From the NCBI GenBank assembly GCA_028875875.1, contig JAGWUV010000019.1:1-64000 (forward strand): a stretch of 64,000 nt of DNA. The letters are read 5' to 3'. Below, piece after piece: positions 1-8,901 of the stretch (the stretch's first letter is position 1; the number at the start of each line of letters is the position of its first letter). Made by a program: the position numbers and the translations under genes. This DNA comes from Bacteroidota bacterium. Lineage in GTDB: Bacteria > Bacteroidota > Bacteroidia > Chitinophagales > Chitinophagaceae. The notes below the pieces were generated by a model that was given only the letters and a program-made list of their open reading frames with translations, made no database searches and had not been told where the DNA came from.

Positions 1-19
1 TCAATAAACTCCCTTCCTT

Positions 20-39
20 CGCAAATACATGAACGTTGG
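20..39 (+). repeat. Left copy of direct repeat flanking the esterase gene
   Basis: The copy consists of CGCAAAT (20-26), five variable bases, then AACGTTGG (32-39). The same two blocks with the same five-base gap occur at 1192-1211, so the esterase gene lies between two direct repeats about 1.17 kb apart. This could be a cassette boundary (attC-like), which is an inference; canonical attC core sites are not recognisable. Confidence 0.5.
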
Positions 40-77
40 TGCTCATTTTACGGACGTCGTTCATAAGATATAATTTA

Positions 78-160
78 TGACAACAAAAGAACCAGATAAT
101 ACAGCATTGCGTACAGCTTTATGGCGAGCATTACACACTAAAGGCTCAAAAAAAATATGA
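78..160 (+). pseudogene. Possible frameshifted N-terminal remnant of a SAM-dependent methyltransferase
   Basis: From the ATG at 78 the translation begins MTTKEPDNTALRTA and then runs into an unrelated frame. Shifting frame at about 119 continues with LWRALHTKG before a stop at 158-160. The combined pattern (D-N-T-A, R-T-A, L-W-R-A-L-H) resembles the N-terminus of the COG3315/LCMT-like class I SAM-dependent methyltransferases. Only about 27 codons remain, so it would be a decayed fragment. The similarity is from memory and the piece is short; it may be chance. Confidence 0.3.
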
Positions 161-372
161 GCATTAAATTAGGTGACAGTTCGCTGGTATTAGACTTCAG
201 CAACAAATTAACTTCAGTTCAAACACGAAGCTGCAAATTGAACAACAAAATAACCAATCAACTTCTATAACTTTAAGCATCATCCGTTCTAACTGGACGT
301 ATTTCCAATACCATCTAACGCAAATGCGAGAATGCTAACTATAATTTTTTGTGATAACAATACTTTTTATTT

Positions 373-1143
373 ATGAAAATTATTAAACCCATCATTTTAG
401 TAGCTACCATCCTGATGACCTTTAATTCTTTTGCTCAAGAATCTCTTTTTAGTCCAATGAAATATTCCAATGGAAAGGGAGACACATTAAATTATAGACT
501 GCTTTTCCCAGACTATGATACTATAAGGAAATATCCATTAGTGATTTTTTTACACGGTTCCGGGGAAAGAGGAAGTGACAATTTAGCCCAATTAAAATGG
601 GGTGTATCCAATTTTGCGACAGACTACAACATGAAAATGTATCAAGCTTTTGTTTTAGCCCCTCAATGCCCTAAAGGTAAATCTTGGGATAGCTTTAGTC
701 GGGATGGCAAATTCGAATACAACGACACCGCTTCACAAATTGGGAACCTGCTATTTGAACTTATTAACTCAACTATTAAAAATTATAGGATTGATACCAA
801 TCGTATTTATATAACTGGTTTATCGATGGGAGGTATTGGAACTTTTGACTTAATTACAAGGCATCCTAATTTGTTTGCTGCAGCAGCACCCGTCTGTGGT
901 TTTGGAGATACTTCAAAAGCAAGCGTATTTAAACATATTCCCATTTGGATTTTTCATGGTGCAGAGGATGCTGCTATAAATCCCCGAGTTTCATTAGACA
1001 TGGTTTATGCCTTGTCTAAAGCAGGTGCACATCCCGGATATACACAATATCCTGCTGTAGGGCATTTTGCCTGGTTAGCTGCATATAGCGACCCCATGTT
1101 TTTTGAATGGCTTTTCAAACAAAATAAAGCCAACAATAAATGA
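373..1143 (+). CDS. Secreted alpha/beta-hydrolase (predicted peptidase/esterase)
   Basis: A 256-residue exported hydrolase. Residues 1-21 form a signal peptide ending FNSFAQ. The alpha/beta-hydrolase fold shows an oxyanion region FLHGSGERG near residue 60, the nucleophile elbow GLSMGG with Ser151, a candidate acid Asp199 in GAEDAA, and His231 in VGHFAW. This is the layout of phospholipase/carboxylesterase-like predicted peptidases (COG4099 type). It probably acts on an ester or peptide in the periplasm or outside the cell; the substrate is unknown. It stands alone between two direct repeats and is followed by a bidirectional terminator. Confidence 0.8.
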   Translation: MKIIKPIILVATILMTFNSFAQESLFSPMKYSNGKGDTLNYRLLFPDYDTIRKYPLVIFLHGSGERGSDNLAQLKWGVSNFATDYNMKMYQAFVLAPQCPKGKSWDSFSRDGKFEYNDTASQIGNLLFELINSTIKNYRIDTNRIYITGLSMGGIGTFDLITRHPNLFAAAAPVCGFGDTSKASVFKHIPIWIFHGAEDAAINPRVSLDMVYALSKAGAHPGYTQYPAVGHFAWLAAYSDPMFFEWLFKQNKANNK

Positions 1144-1191
1144 TAAAATTGTAGCAAAGAAAGGTATTAAAGCAAAGTTGGCAGACTGGAA

Positions 1192-1211
1192 CGCAAATGC
1201 TTTAACGTTGG
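1192..1211 (+). repeat. Right copy of direct repeat flanking the esterase gene
   Basis: CGCAAAT (1192-1198), five bases, AACGTTGG (1204-1211), matching the copy at 20-39. An 8-base inverted repeat, TTAAAGCA (1167-1174) and TGCTTTAA (1198-1205), folds the sequence just before the AACGTTGG block, which is reminiscent of the folded recombination sites of integron cassettes. Confidence 0.5.
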
Positions 1212-1335
1212 CAGTATTCTCATAATACTAATACTATTCTACAGGCCTACGGCCTATGCTGATTTGTAGTTTGCCTCTTTCCCATCCTTTCCTCCCGTAA
1301 AAAGCTCATACCAAAAGCTTCATACTTTGCATATA

Positions 1336-1367
1336 ATAAAAATCCCCGCATTGCCGGGGATTTTTAT
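1336..1367. terminator. Bidirectional intrinsic terminator
   Basis: A GC-rich stem, ATCCCCG and CGGGGAT around a short loop, is flanked by an A-run on the left and a T-run on the right. It sits between the plus-strand esterase and the minus-strand receptor gene and can serve both. Confidence 0.85.
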
Positions 1368-1393
1368 TATTCCTATTCTCAATCATCCAAAAC

Positions 1394-3871
1394 TTATCCG
1401 TTCTGACCACCGGTATTTACCCTGCTTTGTTCATCAAGCGAAGCGCCTTTTCTTCTTTGCGGTGCTGCCTGCAAAGGCTTCCCAAACTTATAGGTAAACG
1501 TAATGATCACTCTCCTGTTATCCCACTTAGAATTTATTTCCGTGAAAAAAGTATTCATGGTTGTGGTTCCATGAAAATGCATGAGATAAAAGGGGTCTCT
1601 TACATTCACTCTTATTGAACCTTTATTTTTCAGTATTTGCTTGCCACCTCCTATTGAAAACATCCCCATCGGATCTGCAAGGATCACACTACTTACTAAA
1701 TTTTTAGAATTATAAAAACCACTGATCTCACCACTCCATCCTTTTCCAAAATTGAATTGATTGCTGATATTTCCTGAATAACCTGTATAACTTACATCCA
1801 CCGGTTGCTGGGCGATAACACCTACAAACCTGTTATTATATACATTACCAAATACATTCAGGCTCCACCATTTTAGTAACTGTTTATTGTAATTGATGGC
1901 AAGGCCAATGTTATAATTAGAAGCGATATTATCTTTTGTTTGATAGGTAATATAGTTCTCACCCGATTTTTGCGTTAGCAGTATATCATTGATGATATTG
2001 CTGGTAACCGTGTAATTCGCAGAAACATTTAGCTGTCCTTTGTAATTGTAGCCCAACTCTACATTATGACTGAACTGGGGTTGCAGGTTAGGGTTTCCTT
2101 CCTGGTAAGTATACCTGTCGAGCAAATATTGAAAAGGATTCAGATCCTGGTAACCGGGCCTTTCCAAACGCCTGCCATAGCTTACGGAGAAAGTATGTTT
2201 ATCGTTCTTAGCATAACTGAAGTAAGCAGTAGGGAACAGCTGAATATAATTTCTATCAAAGGAACTGTTCTTTATCACCTGGTCTCCTTTTGCTATTGTT
2301 TGTTCTGCACGTACACCTAATTGCATCTTGAATTTTTTCCATTGCTTATTTACATTTACATACGCCGCATTGATATTTTCCTTGTAGATAAAATGATTAC
2401 TACGTGTTGTATCAGACAGCCATTTTTGAGAAGGCTGATCATACGCAGTATAAATCGCATTGTTATCTGTTGTTACATAACTCGATTTGATCCCCGCTTC
2501 CAGCTTTACATCTTTAGCCAAAGGTTTTGAATAGTCTGCCTTAAAACTGTAAATATTAATGCGTGCCGGCAGGTATCCATTCAGTAAATAGGGATCCTCT
2601 ACCAGATTATTGTTATTATCATACAAATAGTTGTCAGAGTATTGCCTTCCGTCTGTATTGTAGAATATGTAATCTGCATCAGCGGTTAATTCCCCACCCT
2701 TACTATCCGTGAGTTGTCGAAGGTTCACATTAAATCCAACATTGGTCCACGGATCTTTGGTAGATGAAGATGATGCATTGTATTGAACGAACTGATGTAT
2801 ACTATCGTAAATATTTGATACGCCTGATGTACTGAATTGCCTGTTATCAACAGACCCTGATACCAGCACACCAATAGTTGTTTTTTTAGATGCATAATAA
2901 TCAGCCCCCAGTTTAAACTCATGCGGATAACCGGTAAACTTACCGAACGTATTTTGATCAAAGTACCTGTTGTATGCACTGTTTTCATCTTTCCTGAAAC
3001 TGCGATAGATATTAATATCATTAAAGCCTACCCAATTCGAGTACCCATAGTTGCCAAAAAGGTTAAGCTTATTCTTTCTCCAGTTGAAATTTATACTATT
3101 GGTATTTTTAAAGTATTGGGCAAAAATGGCGCTGGCACTAATATTCGCATTAAAGCCATTGGCTTTGTTCTTCTTGGTTTTGATATTAATAACCCCTGAG
3201 TTGCCGGCAGCATCATATTTAGAAGATGGCTGTGTCATAATCTCCACCTGGTCTAACTGGTTAGCAGGCAGGTTTCTGAGATAATTCGATAAATCCTTTC
3301 CACTCAGGTATGCCGGTTTCCCATCCAGTAAAATAACAACACCCTGCTTGCCTTTCAGATTAATGTTATCATTATTATCAATGGTTATACCCGGCGATTT
3401 CTCAAGAATTTCTAAAGCAGAGAGGCCTGTATTGGTGGGAGAAGCATCTACATTCACAACAGTTTTATCCAGCTTATTTTCAATAAAAGGTTTGGGCTTA
3501 GCAGCGGCTACCGTTACTTCACCCAGGTTATTGGCCTGTACTTCAAGCTTAAATGGTGCTAATGTAATAGCGTTATGGATTGCACTAATCGTAAACACTT
3601 TCCCCGAATAAACAGCATAGCCCAATGCGTTGGTACGTACAAAATAACTGCCTAAGGGTACTTTACTAAATTCAAATTCACCTGATTTATTGGTTATCGC
3701 AGACCGGGTAACAGATGAATCTTTTTCTTTTAATAACAATACAGTGGTGTTTTCAATCGGCTTATCATTGTTACTTCTTATAGCTCCGGTAATACTCCCC
3801 ACCTGTTGCTGTGCTAAACCATGCAACACAAAGCCTAACCAACAGGCACAAACAGCGATCACTTTTTTCAT
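1394..3871 (-). CDS. Outer-membrane TonB-dependent-receptor-like barrel protein
   Basis: An 825-residue outer-membrane protein. A signal peptide (to about residue 21, ending GLAQ) is followed by a CarboxypepD_reg-like beta-sandwich (about 27-110), a TonB-type plug (about 120-235, with the VVILLDGKPAYLSG region) and a long beta-barrel of the OMP_b-brl_3 type with many aromatic-ended strands. It probably imports an unknown ligand with ExbB/ExbD/TonB energy. The frame opens at a TTG two codons upstream, but the ATG at 3871, giving MKKVIAV, is the natural start. No SusD-like partner or sigma/anti-sigma pair is adjacent. Confidence 0.85.
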   Translation of the reverse strand: MKKVIAVCACWLGFVLHGLAQQQVGSITGAIRSNNDKPIENTTVLLLKEKDSSVTRSAITNKSGEFEFSKVPLGSYFVRTNALGYAVYSGKVFTISAIHNAITLAPFKLEVQANNLGEVTVAAAKPKPFIENKLDKTVVNVDASPTNTGLSALEILEKSPGITIDNNDNINLKGKQGVVILLDGKPAYLSGKDLSNYLRNLPANQLDQVEIMTQPSSKYDAAGNSGVINIKTKKNKANGFNANISASAIFAQYFKNTNSINFNWRKNKLNLFGNYGYSNWVGFNDINIYRSFRKDENSAYNRYFDQNTFGKFTGYPHEFKLGADYYASKKTTIGVLVSGSVDNRQFSTSGVSNIYDSIHQFVQYNASSSSTKDPWTNVGFNVNLRQLTDSKGGELTADADYIFYNTDGRQYSDNYLYDNNNNLVEDPYLLNGYLPARINIYSFKADYSKPLAKDVKLEAGIKSSYVTTDNNAIYTAYDQPSQKWLSDTTRSNHFIYKENINAAYVNVNKQWKKFKMQLGVRAEQTIAKGDQVIKNSSFDRNYIQLFPTAYFSYAKNDKHTFSVSYGRRLERPGYQDLNPFQYLLDRYTYQEGNPNLQPQFSHNVELGYNYKGQLNVSANYTVTSNIINDILLTQKSGENYITYQTKDNIASNYNIGLAINYNKQLLKWWSLNVFGNVYNNRFVGVIAQQPVDVSYTGYSGNISNQFNFGKGWSGEISGFYNSKNLVSSVILADPMGMFSIGGGKQILKNKGSIRVNVRDPFYLMHFHGTTTMNTFFTEINSKWDNRRVIITFTYKFGKPLQAAPQRRKGASLDEQSRVNTGGQNG

Positions 3872-4058
3872 AAACAAATGGTTTGGTAAAACAATGGAGC
3901 TAAGTTGAAAGAATTGGATTGGGTAGAATAGTAAAAGAAGGACAAACGGAAACTTTCGTAGATTAATGGGAATTTAAGGAGGCAGTGTAAGGACAGCGGT
4001 ATCCCTGCCAAGAGAACACATAGCGGAAGAGAACCTGTTTAAATTGGTTGGCTTCTGT

Positions 4059-4066
4059 TATTTTTG
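4059..4066 (+). promoter_or_regulatory. Probable -7 promoter element upstream of yebC
   Basis: TATTTTTG matches the Bacteroidota -7 consensus TAnnTTTG. The -33 region has only a weak GTTT about 18 bases upstream. Transcription would start near 4072 and leave a leader of about 90 bases before the ATG at 4163. Confidence 0.5.
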
Positions 4067-4162
4067 CAATCGCTTATCTGTTAGAGCCAGATGCATTGGG
4101 CAGGTGTAACAGTAACATTGCTGGTATTGCCCATCACAATCATTATAAAACGTATTATTAAA

Positions 4163-4885
4163 ATGGGACGGATTTTTGAAGTTAGAAAGGCCACCATGTT
4201 TGCCCGTTGGGACAGGATGGCAAAACAGTTTACCCGTATTGGAAAAGAGATTGCCATTGCTGTAAAAGCCGGCGGACCGGACCCTGCTACAAATCCTGCA
4301 TTGAGAAGATGTATGCAGAATGCCAAGAGTGTGAACATGCCCAAAGACCGTGTGGAAGCAGCGATCAAGAGAGCCCAGGGAAAGGAAATGGATAATTATG
4401 AAGAAATCTTATACGAAGGCTATGCTCCTCATGGTGTTGCAATTCTTGTTGAAACAGCAACCGATAACCATGTAAGAACAGTGGCTAATGTAAAAAGCCA
4501 TTTTAATAAAGGTGGTGGTGCATTAGGCAACAGTGGCAGCGTTAGCTTCCAGTTTAAAAAAATGGGTGTATTTAAATTGAAACCGGAAGGATTGGATATA
4601 GAAGAACTGGAATTAGAACTGATAGATTTTGGCCTGGAAGAATTAGGCGAAAGTACTGATGATAATGGTAACCCTATTGTAGTACTGCGTTGTGCTTTCG
4701 TTGATTTTGGCAAACTGCAAAAAGCCCTGGAAGACAAAAATATCACCCCGTTAAGTGCCGAGATAGAATGGATTCCTTCAACCACAGTACCTGTTACAGA
4801 TGAGCAGGCGGAAGAAGTGAGTAAACTTATTGAACGTTTAGAGCAAGATGATGATGTAAGCAAAGTATTCCATAATATGGGATAA
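4163..4885 (+). CDS. YebC/PmpR family regulator or translation factor
   Basis: A 240-residue YebC-family protein. The start [21 protein letters not shown] corresponds to the family N-terminus, with the basic, conserved region [19 protein letters not shown], the [16 protein letters not shown] helix, the [14 protein letters not shown] strand and the [14 protein letters not shown] motif. Family members have been described as transcriptional regulators and more recently as ribosome-associated factors easing translation of difficult sequences; which applies here cannot be read from the sequence. The frame is open 24 codons further upstream, but that part is unlike the family and lies in the leader, so the ATG at 4163 was chosen. 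Confidence 0.92.
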   Translation: MGRIFEVRKATMFARWDRMAKQFTRIGKEIAIAVKAGGPDPATNPALRRCMQNAKSVNMPKDRVEAAIKRAQGKEMDNYEEILYEGYAPHGVAILVETATDNHVRTVANVKSHFNKGGGALGNSGSVSFQFKKMGVFKLKPEGLDIEELELELIDFGLEELGESTDDNGNPIVVLRCAFVDFGKLQKALEDKNITPLSAEIEWIPSTTVPVTDEQAEEVSKLIERLEQDDDVSKVFHNMG

Positions 4886-4951
4886 TTAGGTTTCAGAAAC
4901 AACTTAAAGAAAGAGATGCTGTTAATTATAGCATCTCTTTTAATTTCAGAT

Positions 4952-5371
4952 ATGTCTTATAACCCATCTTCAGAACATCCTGTTATTTTATTTGACGGTA
5001 TTTGCAACCTTTGTTGCAACAGTGTTCAATGGATCATCAAACGGGATACACAAGCAGTTTTCCGGTTCGCCTCTTTACAAAGTGAAGCAGGGAAAAAACT
5101 AATGGCCGATTATCCCACGAGTTCGCAAATACAAAACTCATTCTTCTTAATTCAAACCGGGAAACTATACAACCGATCCACAGCCGCTATTCATGTTGTA
5201 AAACAGCTTTCTTTTCCATGGCGTTTGCTGTATGCATTCATTATCATACCACTCCCCATTCGCAATGCAGTATATAATTTTATCGCAAAGAACCGTTATA
5301 ATTGGTTTGGGAAAAAAGAGATTTGCTGGGTACCTACACCGGAGCTTAAAAAGCTATTCTTAGATGCATAA
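4952..5371 (+). CDS. DCC family thiol-disulfide oxidoreductase-like protein (DUF393)
   Basis: A 139-residue protein of the DUF393/DCC family. After HPVILFDGICNLCCNSVQW comes the diagnostic D-G-x-C-x-x-C pattern (Asp15, Cys18, Cys21), then the FRFASLQSEAGKKL segment typical of the family. A thioredoxin-like fold with redox-active cysteines is expected, but the physiological substrate is not known. The ATG at 4952 gives a normal family N-terminus; the longer frame from 4916 would add a short hydrophobic stretch unlike the family. A terminator follows directly. Confidence 0.85.
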   Translation: MSYNPSSEHPVILFDGICNLCCNSVQWIIKRDTQAVFRFASLQSEAGKKLMADYPTSSQIQNSFFLIQTGKLYNRSTAAIHVVKQLSFPWRLLYAFIIIPLPIRNAVYNFIAKNRYNWFGKKEICWVPTPELKKLFLDA

Positions 5372-5398
5372 AAAAGCCTCTTACAAAAGAGGCCTTTC
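5371..5398. terminator. Bidirectional intrinsic terminator
   Basis: The stem GCCTCTT / AAGAGGC has a short ACAA loop and is flanked by A-rich and T-containing tracts. It lies between the convergent DCC gene and the E1 dehydrogenase gene. Confidence 0.8.
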
Positions 5399-5418
5399 AT
5401 TATTGTTTTTACAAAAAG

Positions 5419-7809
5419 CTATTCGTTCACCATTTGTTTGATCACATTATAAATATCTTCAGCATTGGGTTTGCTGAAATAGTCTCCGTCACTACCATAA
5501 GCAGGTCTGTGTGCCTGTGCTGTAATGGTTCTGGGTGCTACATCGAGCCATTGGTAACCGCCCTGTTCTTCCATCACTATATTGAACATATAGGCAGCAG
5601 CACCTCCCGGTACATCTTCATCAACAAATACAATACGATTGGTTTTCTTTAAAGAATCGAGAATGGTATGTTTCAGATCGAATGGCAGTAAGGTTTGTAC
5701 ATCGATCACTTCACAGCTGATATTGATCTTCTCCAACCTGTCAGCCGCCTCCTGTATAATACGAAGGATAGAACCGTAGGATACAACCGTAATATCTGTC
5801 CCTTCCCTGATCACTTCAGGAACACCTAACGGCACCGTATATTCCAACAGATTAGCAGGTAATTTTTCTTTCAACCGATATCCGTTCAGACATTCAATAA
5901 CAATTGCAGGATCATTACCCTGCAGCAGTGTATTGTACATACCAACGGCCTGTACCATATTACGGGGAACACATACATACATACCCCGCAAAGCATTAAT
6001 AATCATTCCCATTGGACTTCCGCTGTGCCATATTCCCTCCAGGCGATGGCCACGTGTACGAATAATCACAGGGCAACTTTGCTGGCCATAAGTACGATAA
6101 TGTGTGGTTGCGGCATCATCACTTAAAGGTTGCAAACCATAGAGGAGGTAATCTAAATACTGGATTTCAGCAATAGGCCTCAATCCTCTCAATGCCATAC
6201 CTATTGCCTGCCCCATGATGGTAAGCTCACGGATACCGGTATCAAAAATGCGGTTATTACCATGTTTTGTTTGTAACCCGGCAAATCCCTGGTTCACATC
6301 ACCTATATAACCAACATCTTCTCCAAATGCAAAAACTTTGGGATTATGAGAAAATAAAGCATCGAAGTATTTATTCAGTACTTCGTAACCATTTACCTGC
6401 TGGGCATCGAAAGGCACGAGCGGCCTTACTTCCTCAACACGCAACGCACTTTTGGGACCTTCGTTGTACAAATGCGTGTTGTACATTTTTTTATTTAACT
6501 CCAGTAAATAATTATGATATGCCTGTACCTCTGCTAAAGATGGAGATTGTGGCGCTGTTTCTATTGCCAGGTTCAAAGTACGCAAAACATCCCGGCGTAA
6601 AGGCTCCACATTGCTTCGCAATTCTGTAGCCAGCTGTTGCAACTGGTTATAAGACTCCATATCGCTTACCACCATTCCGTTGATCAGCTCTATTGTTGTA
6701 TTAACCTGCTCCCTTATAGGTGCCAGGAATTTCTCCCAGGCCCTTGCCTTTGCTTCTTTCACGTGATGCTTAACTGCATAATCTATCTCGCTTAATTCAT
6801 CATGTGTAGCAATACTGTGACCCACGATCCATTCTCTGAATTTTTTAATGCAATCCCATTCTCTCTCCCATTCCAGGCGTTTAGGATCTTTATATCTTTC
6901 ATGGCTACCACTGGTGGAGTGGCCTTGCGGCTGCGTTACTTCTTCTACATGAAATATAGCAGGCGTATGCGTTTCTCTTATTTTTTGCAGGCCTTCTTCA
7001 AACACTTCACACATACCGGCATAATCCCAGGCTTTAACTTTATGAATCTGTATTCCGTTTGTATTGGCCTCTTTTTCAAATCCTCTCAAGGCTTCTGAAA
7101 TGGATCCTTTCGTGGTTTGATATGAAGTAGGAACAGAAATTCCATATCCATCATCCCAAACAAATACAGCTAAAGGAACCTGCAAAACCCCGGCAGCATT
7201 GATAGCCTCCCAAAACTGCCCTTCGCTGGTTGAAGCATCTCCGATAGTGCAGAAACAAATTTCATTTCCATTGTGGCTGAGGTTATCAAAACGTTGCAGC
7301 TCTCTTGTATTCCTAAAACATTTAGAAGCGAATGCCATTCCCAATGCACGGGGCATCTGACCAGCCGTAGGGGCAATATCAGAGGACATATTCTTTCTAT
7401 TGGCTAAATCCAACCAGTTACCATTTTCATCTACGAAACGGGTTGCAAAATGAGAAACCATTTGCCTGCCAGCACTAAAAGGATCATGGTTTACATCAGG
7501 ATCGGCAAACAGTTGTGCAAAAAACTGTTCCACACTGGCAAGTCCGCTGGCAAACATAAAAGTCTGATCGCGGTAATAGCCGCTTCTAAAATCACCGGCC
7601 TGGAAGAATTTGGCCATAGCTATCTGCGCCACCTCCTTACCATCTCCAAAAATGCCAAACTTGGCCTTACCCGTTAGCACTTCACGACGGCCCAACAGGC
7701 TGGCTTCCCTGCTCAGCATGGCTATCCGGTAGTCTTCCAGCACCTGATTTCTGAATCCTTCGTAAGAGAGCATATCATCTTTATATGCCAAGGTAATAGA
7801 TTGTTCCAT
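5419..7809 (-). CDS. Fused alpha/beta 2-oxoacid dehydrogenase E1 component
   Basis: A 796-residue thiamine-diphosphate enzyme joining both E1 subunits of a branched-chain 2-oxoacid (or pyruvate-type) dehydrogenase. Residues about 20-400 are E1-alpha, with the ThDP/Mg motif beginning GDASTSEG and the VWDDGYGISVPT region. Residues about 465-790 are E1-beta, with FGEDVGYIGDVNQGF, the E-x-Q-Y-x-D-Y-L region and a transketolase C-terminal domain. It decarboxylates a 2-oxoacid and passes the acyl group to the E2 lipoyl domain. E2 and E3 genes are not nearby. The ATG at 7809 (MEQSITL) is preferred to the TTG at 7830. Fused E1 proteins of this size are common in Bacteroidota. Confidence 0.9.
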   Translation of the reverse strand: MEQSITLAYKDDMLSYEGFRNQVLEDYRIAMLSREASLLGRREVLTGKAKFGIFGDGKEVAQIAMAKFFQAGDFRSGYYRDQTFMFASGLASVEQFFAQLFADPDVNHDPFSAGRQMVSHFATRFVDENGNWLDLANRKNMSSDIAPTAGQMPRALGMAFASKCFRNTRELQRFDNLSHNGNEICFCTIGDASTSEGQFWEAINAAGVLQVPLAVFVWDDGYGISVPTSYQTTKGSISEALRGFEKEANTNGIQIHKVKAWDYAGMCEVFEEGLQKIRETHTPAIFHVEEVTQPQGHSTSGSHERYKDPKRLEWEREWDCIKKFREWIVGHSIATHDELSEIDYAVKHHVKEAKARAWEKFLAPIREQVNTTIELINGMVVSDMESYNQLQQLATELRSNVEPLRRDVLRTLNLAIETAPQSPSLAEVQAYHNYLLELNKKMYNTHLYNEGPKSALRVEEVRPLVPFDAQQVNGYEVLNKYFDALFSHNPKVFAFGEDVGYIGDVNQGFAGLQTKHGNNRIFDTGIRELTIMGQAIGMALRGLRPIAEIQYLDYLLYGLQPLSDDAATTHYRTYGQQSCPVIIRTRGHRLEGIWHSGSPMGMIINALRGMYVCVPRNMVQAVGMYNTLLQGNDPAIVIECLNGYRLKEKLPANLLEYTVPLGVPEVIREGTDITVVSYGSILRIIQEAADRLEKINISCEVIDVQTLLPFDLKHTILDSLKKTNRIVFVDEDVPGGAAAYMFNIVMEEQGGYQWLDVAPRTITAQAHRPAYGSDGDYFSKPNAEDIYNVIKQMVNE

Positions 7810-7983
7810 CCAACAAAAATAAATATTCAATCTTCATTTGAAAGAGGTTTCCTGCAAGTGTGAGAAATATCATCTTTACTTATTTCAGAGGTTTACAGCC
7901 GCTTTCTGTTTTCGTTTAATTTTATTAATTATTAACAAGGTTGAATTGAATAATCAATAATTTTAGCTTTTAAAATTTATACT

Positions 7984-8439
7984 ATGAAACAATTTGCTTT
8001 ACTAATGGTAGGTGTACTATTGTTTTCGGCCACATGGGCCCAAAACAATAACCAGCCAAAAGATTTCACTAAGGTTTTCGAGGTTAAAAATGCGGAATAC
8101 GATTTTGGCAAAATACCATTTGGAAAAGCTGTGGAATATGAAGTGAGCGTGAAAAATATTAGTCATGATACCGCCACTTTAGATAATGTTCAGGTTGGCT
8201 GCGGATGCACTACTCCGAAATACGAAAAAGGAAAGAAATTTGCACCGGGAGAAACCGTAAAAATTGTACTTGGCTTTAATGGCGGAACAATGGGGGCCTT
8301 TACAAAATACGTTACTATTTTCCTGAATGGAAATACATTAAGCAAACAACTGTTATTTAAAGGGGAAACCTATACAGCGCCAGCGAACCCGGCGCCAGCA
8401 AACAGTGCGATTCAAAAATTAAAACCGGCAAACTCTTAA
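7984..8439 (+). CDS. Secreted DUF1573 domain protein (first of a pair)
   Basis: A 151-residue exported protein. A signal peptide ends near residue 20 (SATWAQ). The DUF1573 domain, an immunoglobulin-like fold, follows, with NAEYDFGKIPFGKAVEY and the hallmark GCGCTTP at residues 72-78. The tail is rich in Pro and Ala. It is the first gene of a probable two-gene operon, 20 bases upstream of a paralogue. DUF1573 proteins are abundant in Bacteroidota envelopes, and their function is not established. Confidence 0.85.
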   Translation: MKQFALLMVGVLLFSATWAQNNNQPKDFTKVFEVKNAEYDFGKIPFGKAVEYEVSVKNISHDTATLDNVQVGCGCTTPKYEKGKKFAPGETVKIVLGFNGGTMGAFTKYVTIFLNGNTLSKQLLFKGETYTAPANPAPANSAIQKLKPANS

Positions 8440-8459
8440 ACAAATAAAACACTGTATTT

Positions 8460-8828
8460 ATGAAAAGTATTTTAATCGGAATTTTTTGTTTTTTAAGTGT
8501 GGTAAGTTTCGGACAAGCTCCTGCACAATTCAGCACAGTTAAACATTCATTTGGGAAGATCAAGCAGAATATACCTGCGAGTTATGTATTTACTTTTAAA
8601 AACATAACATCCAAACCCATTGTAATTGAAGTAGCAACAGCCGAATGCGGATGCACAACACCAGAATATCCCAAAGCACCGATAGCAAAGGGACAGGAAG
8701 GAAAAATAAAAGTTACCTATAACGCAGTAAATCCGGGCACTTTCACAAAAAAGGTGCATGTGAAGTTTGCAGGTGAAGACCAACCGGTAACCCTGGAAAT
8801 CGACGGTGAAGTAGTTACAGCGAAATAA
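8460..8828 (+). CDS. Secreted DUF1573 domain protein (second of a pair)
   Basis: A 122-residue exported protein with a signal peptide (to about residue 19, SFGQA) and one DUF1573 domain. The motif ECGCTTP at residues 62-68 matches GCGCTTP of its upstream neighbour, and both have the H/D-FGKI strand near the start of the domain. The two probably arose by tandem duplication and are co-transcribed. A terminator follows at 8847. Confidence 0.85.
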   Translation: MKSILIGIFCFLSVVSFGQAPAQFSTVKHSFGKIKQNIPASYVFTFKNITSKPIVIEVATAECGCTTPEYPKAPIAKGQEGKIKVTYNAVNPGTFTKKVHVKFAGEDQPVTLEIDGEVVTAK

Positions 8829-8846
8829 AATTTCATTTACTGTACA

Positions 8847-8878
8847 TAAAAAGGATCGCTAATGAAGCGATCCTTTTT
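8847..8878. terminator. Bidirectional intrinsic terminator
   Basis: The stem GGATCGCT / AGCGATCC with an A-run on the left and a T-run on the right separates the DUF1573 pair from the convergent proS gene. Confidence 0.85.
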
Positions 8879-8901
8879 ATGTTTTGATGACTCCAGTATT
8901 A

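Larger units (their letters stand above)
1..372. other. Non-coding accessory region before the esterase gene
   Basis: No intact gene is visible here. The stretch holds one copy of a short direct repeat (20-39) that recurs after the next gene, a possible frameshifted gene remnant (78-160), and a second occurrence of an 11-base string (318-328) that also recurs at 1190-1200. The rest is AT-rich sequence without a clear promoter. The arrangement resembles the spacer sequence between gene cassettes, but no integrase is in the window. Confidence 0.5.

Noticed and set aside
4429-4902. 157-residue open frame antisense to yebC
   Set aside because: It is the shadow of a well-supported conserved gene on the plus strand and has a Ser/Leu-rich, low-information translation.
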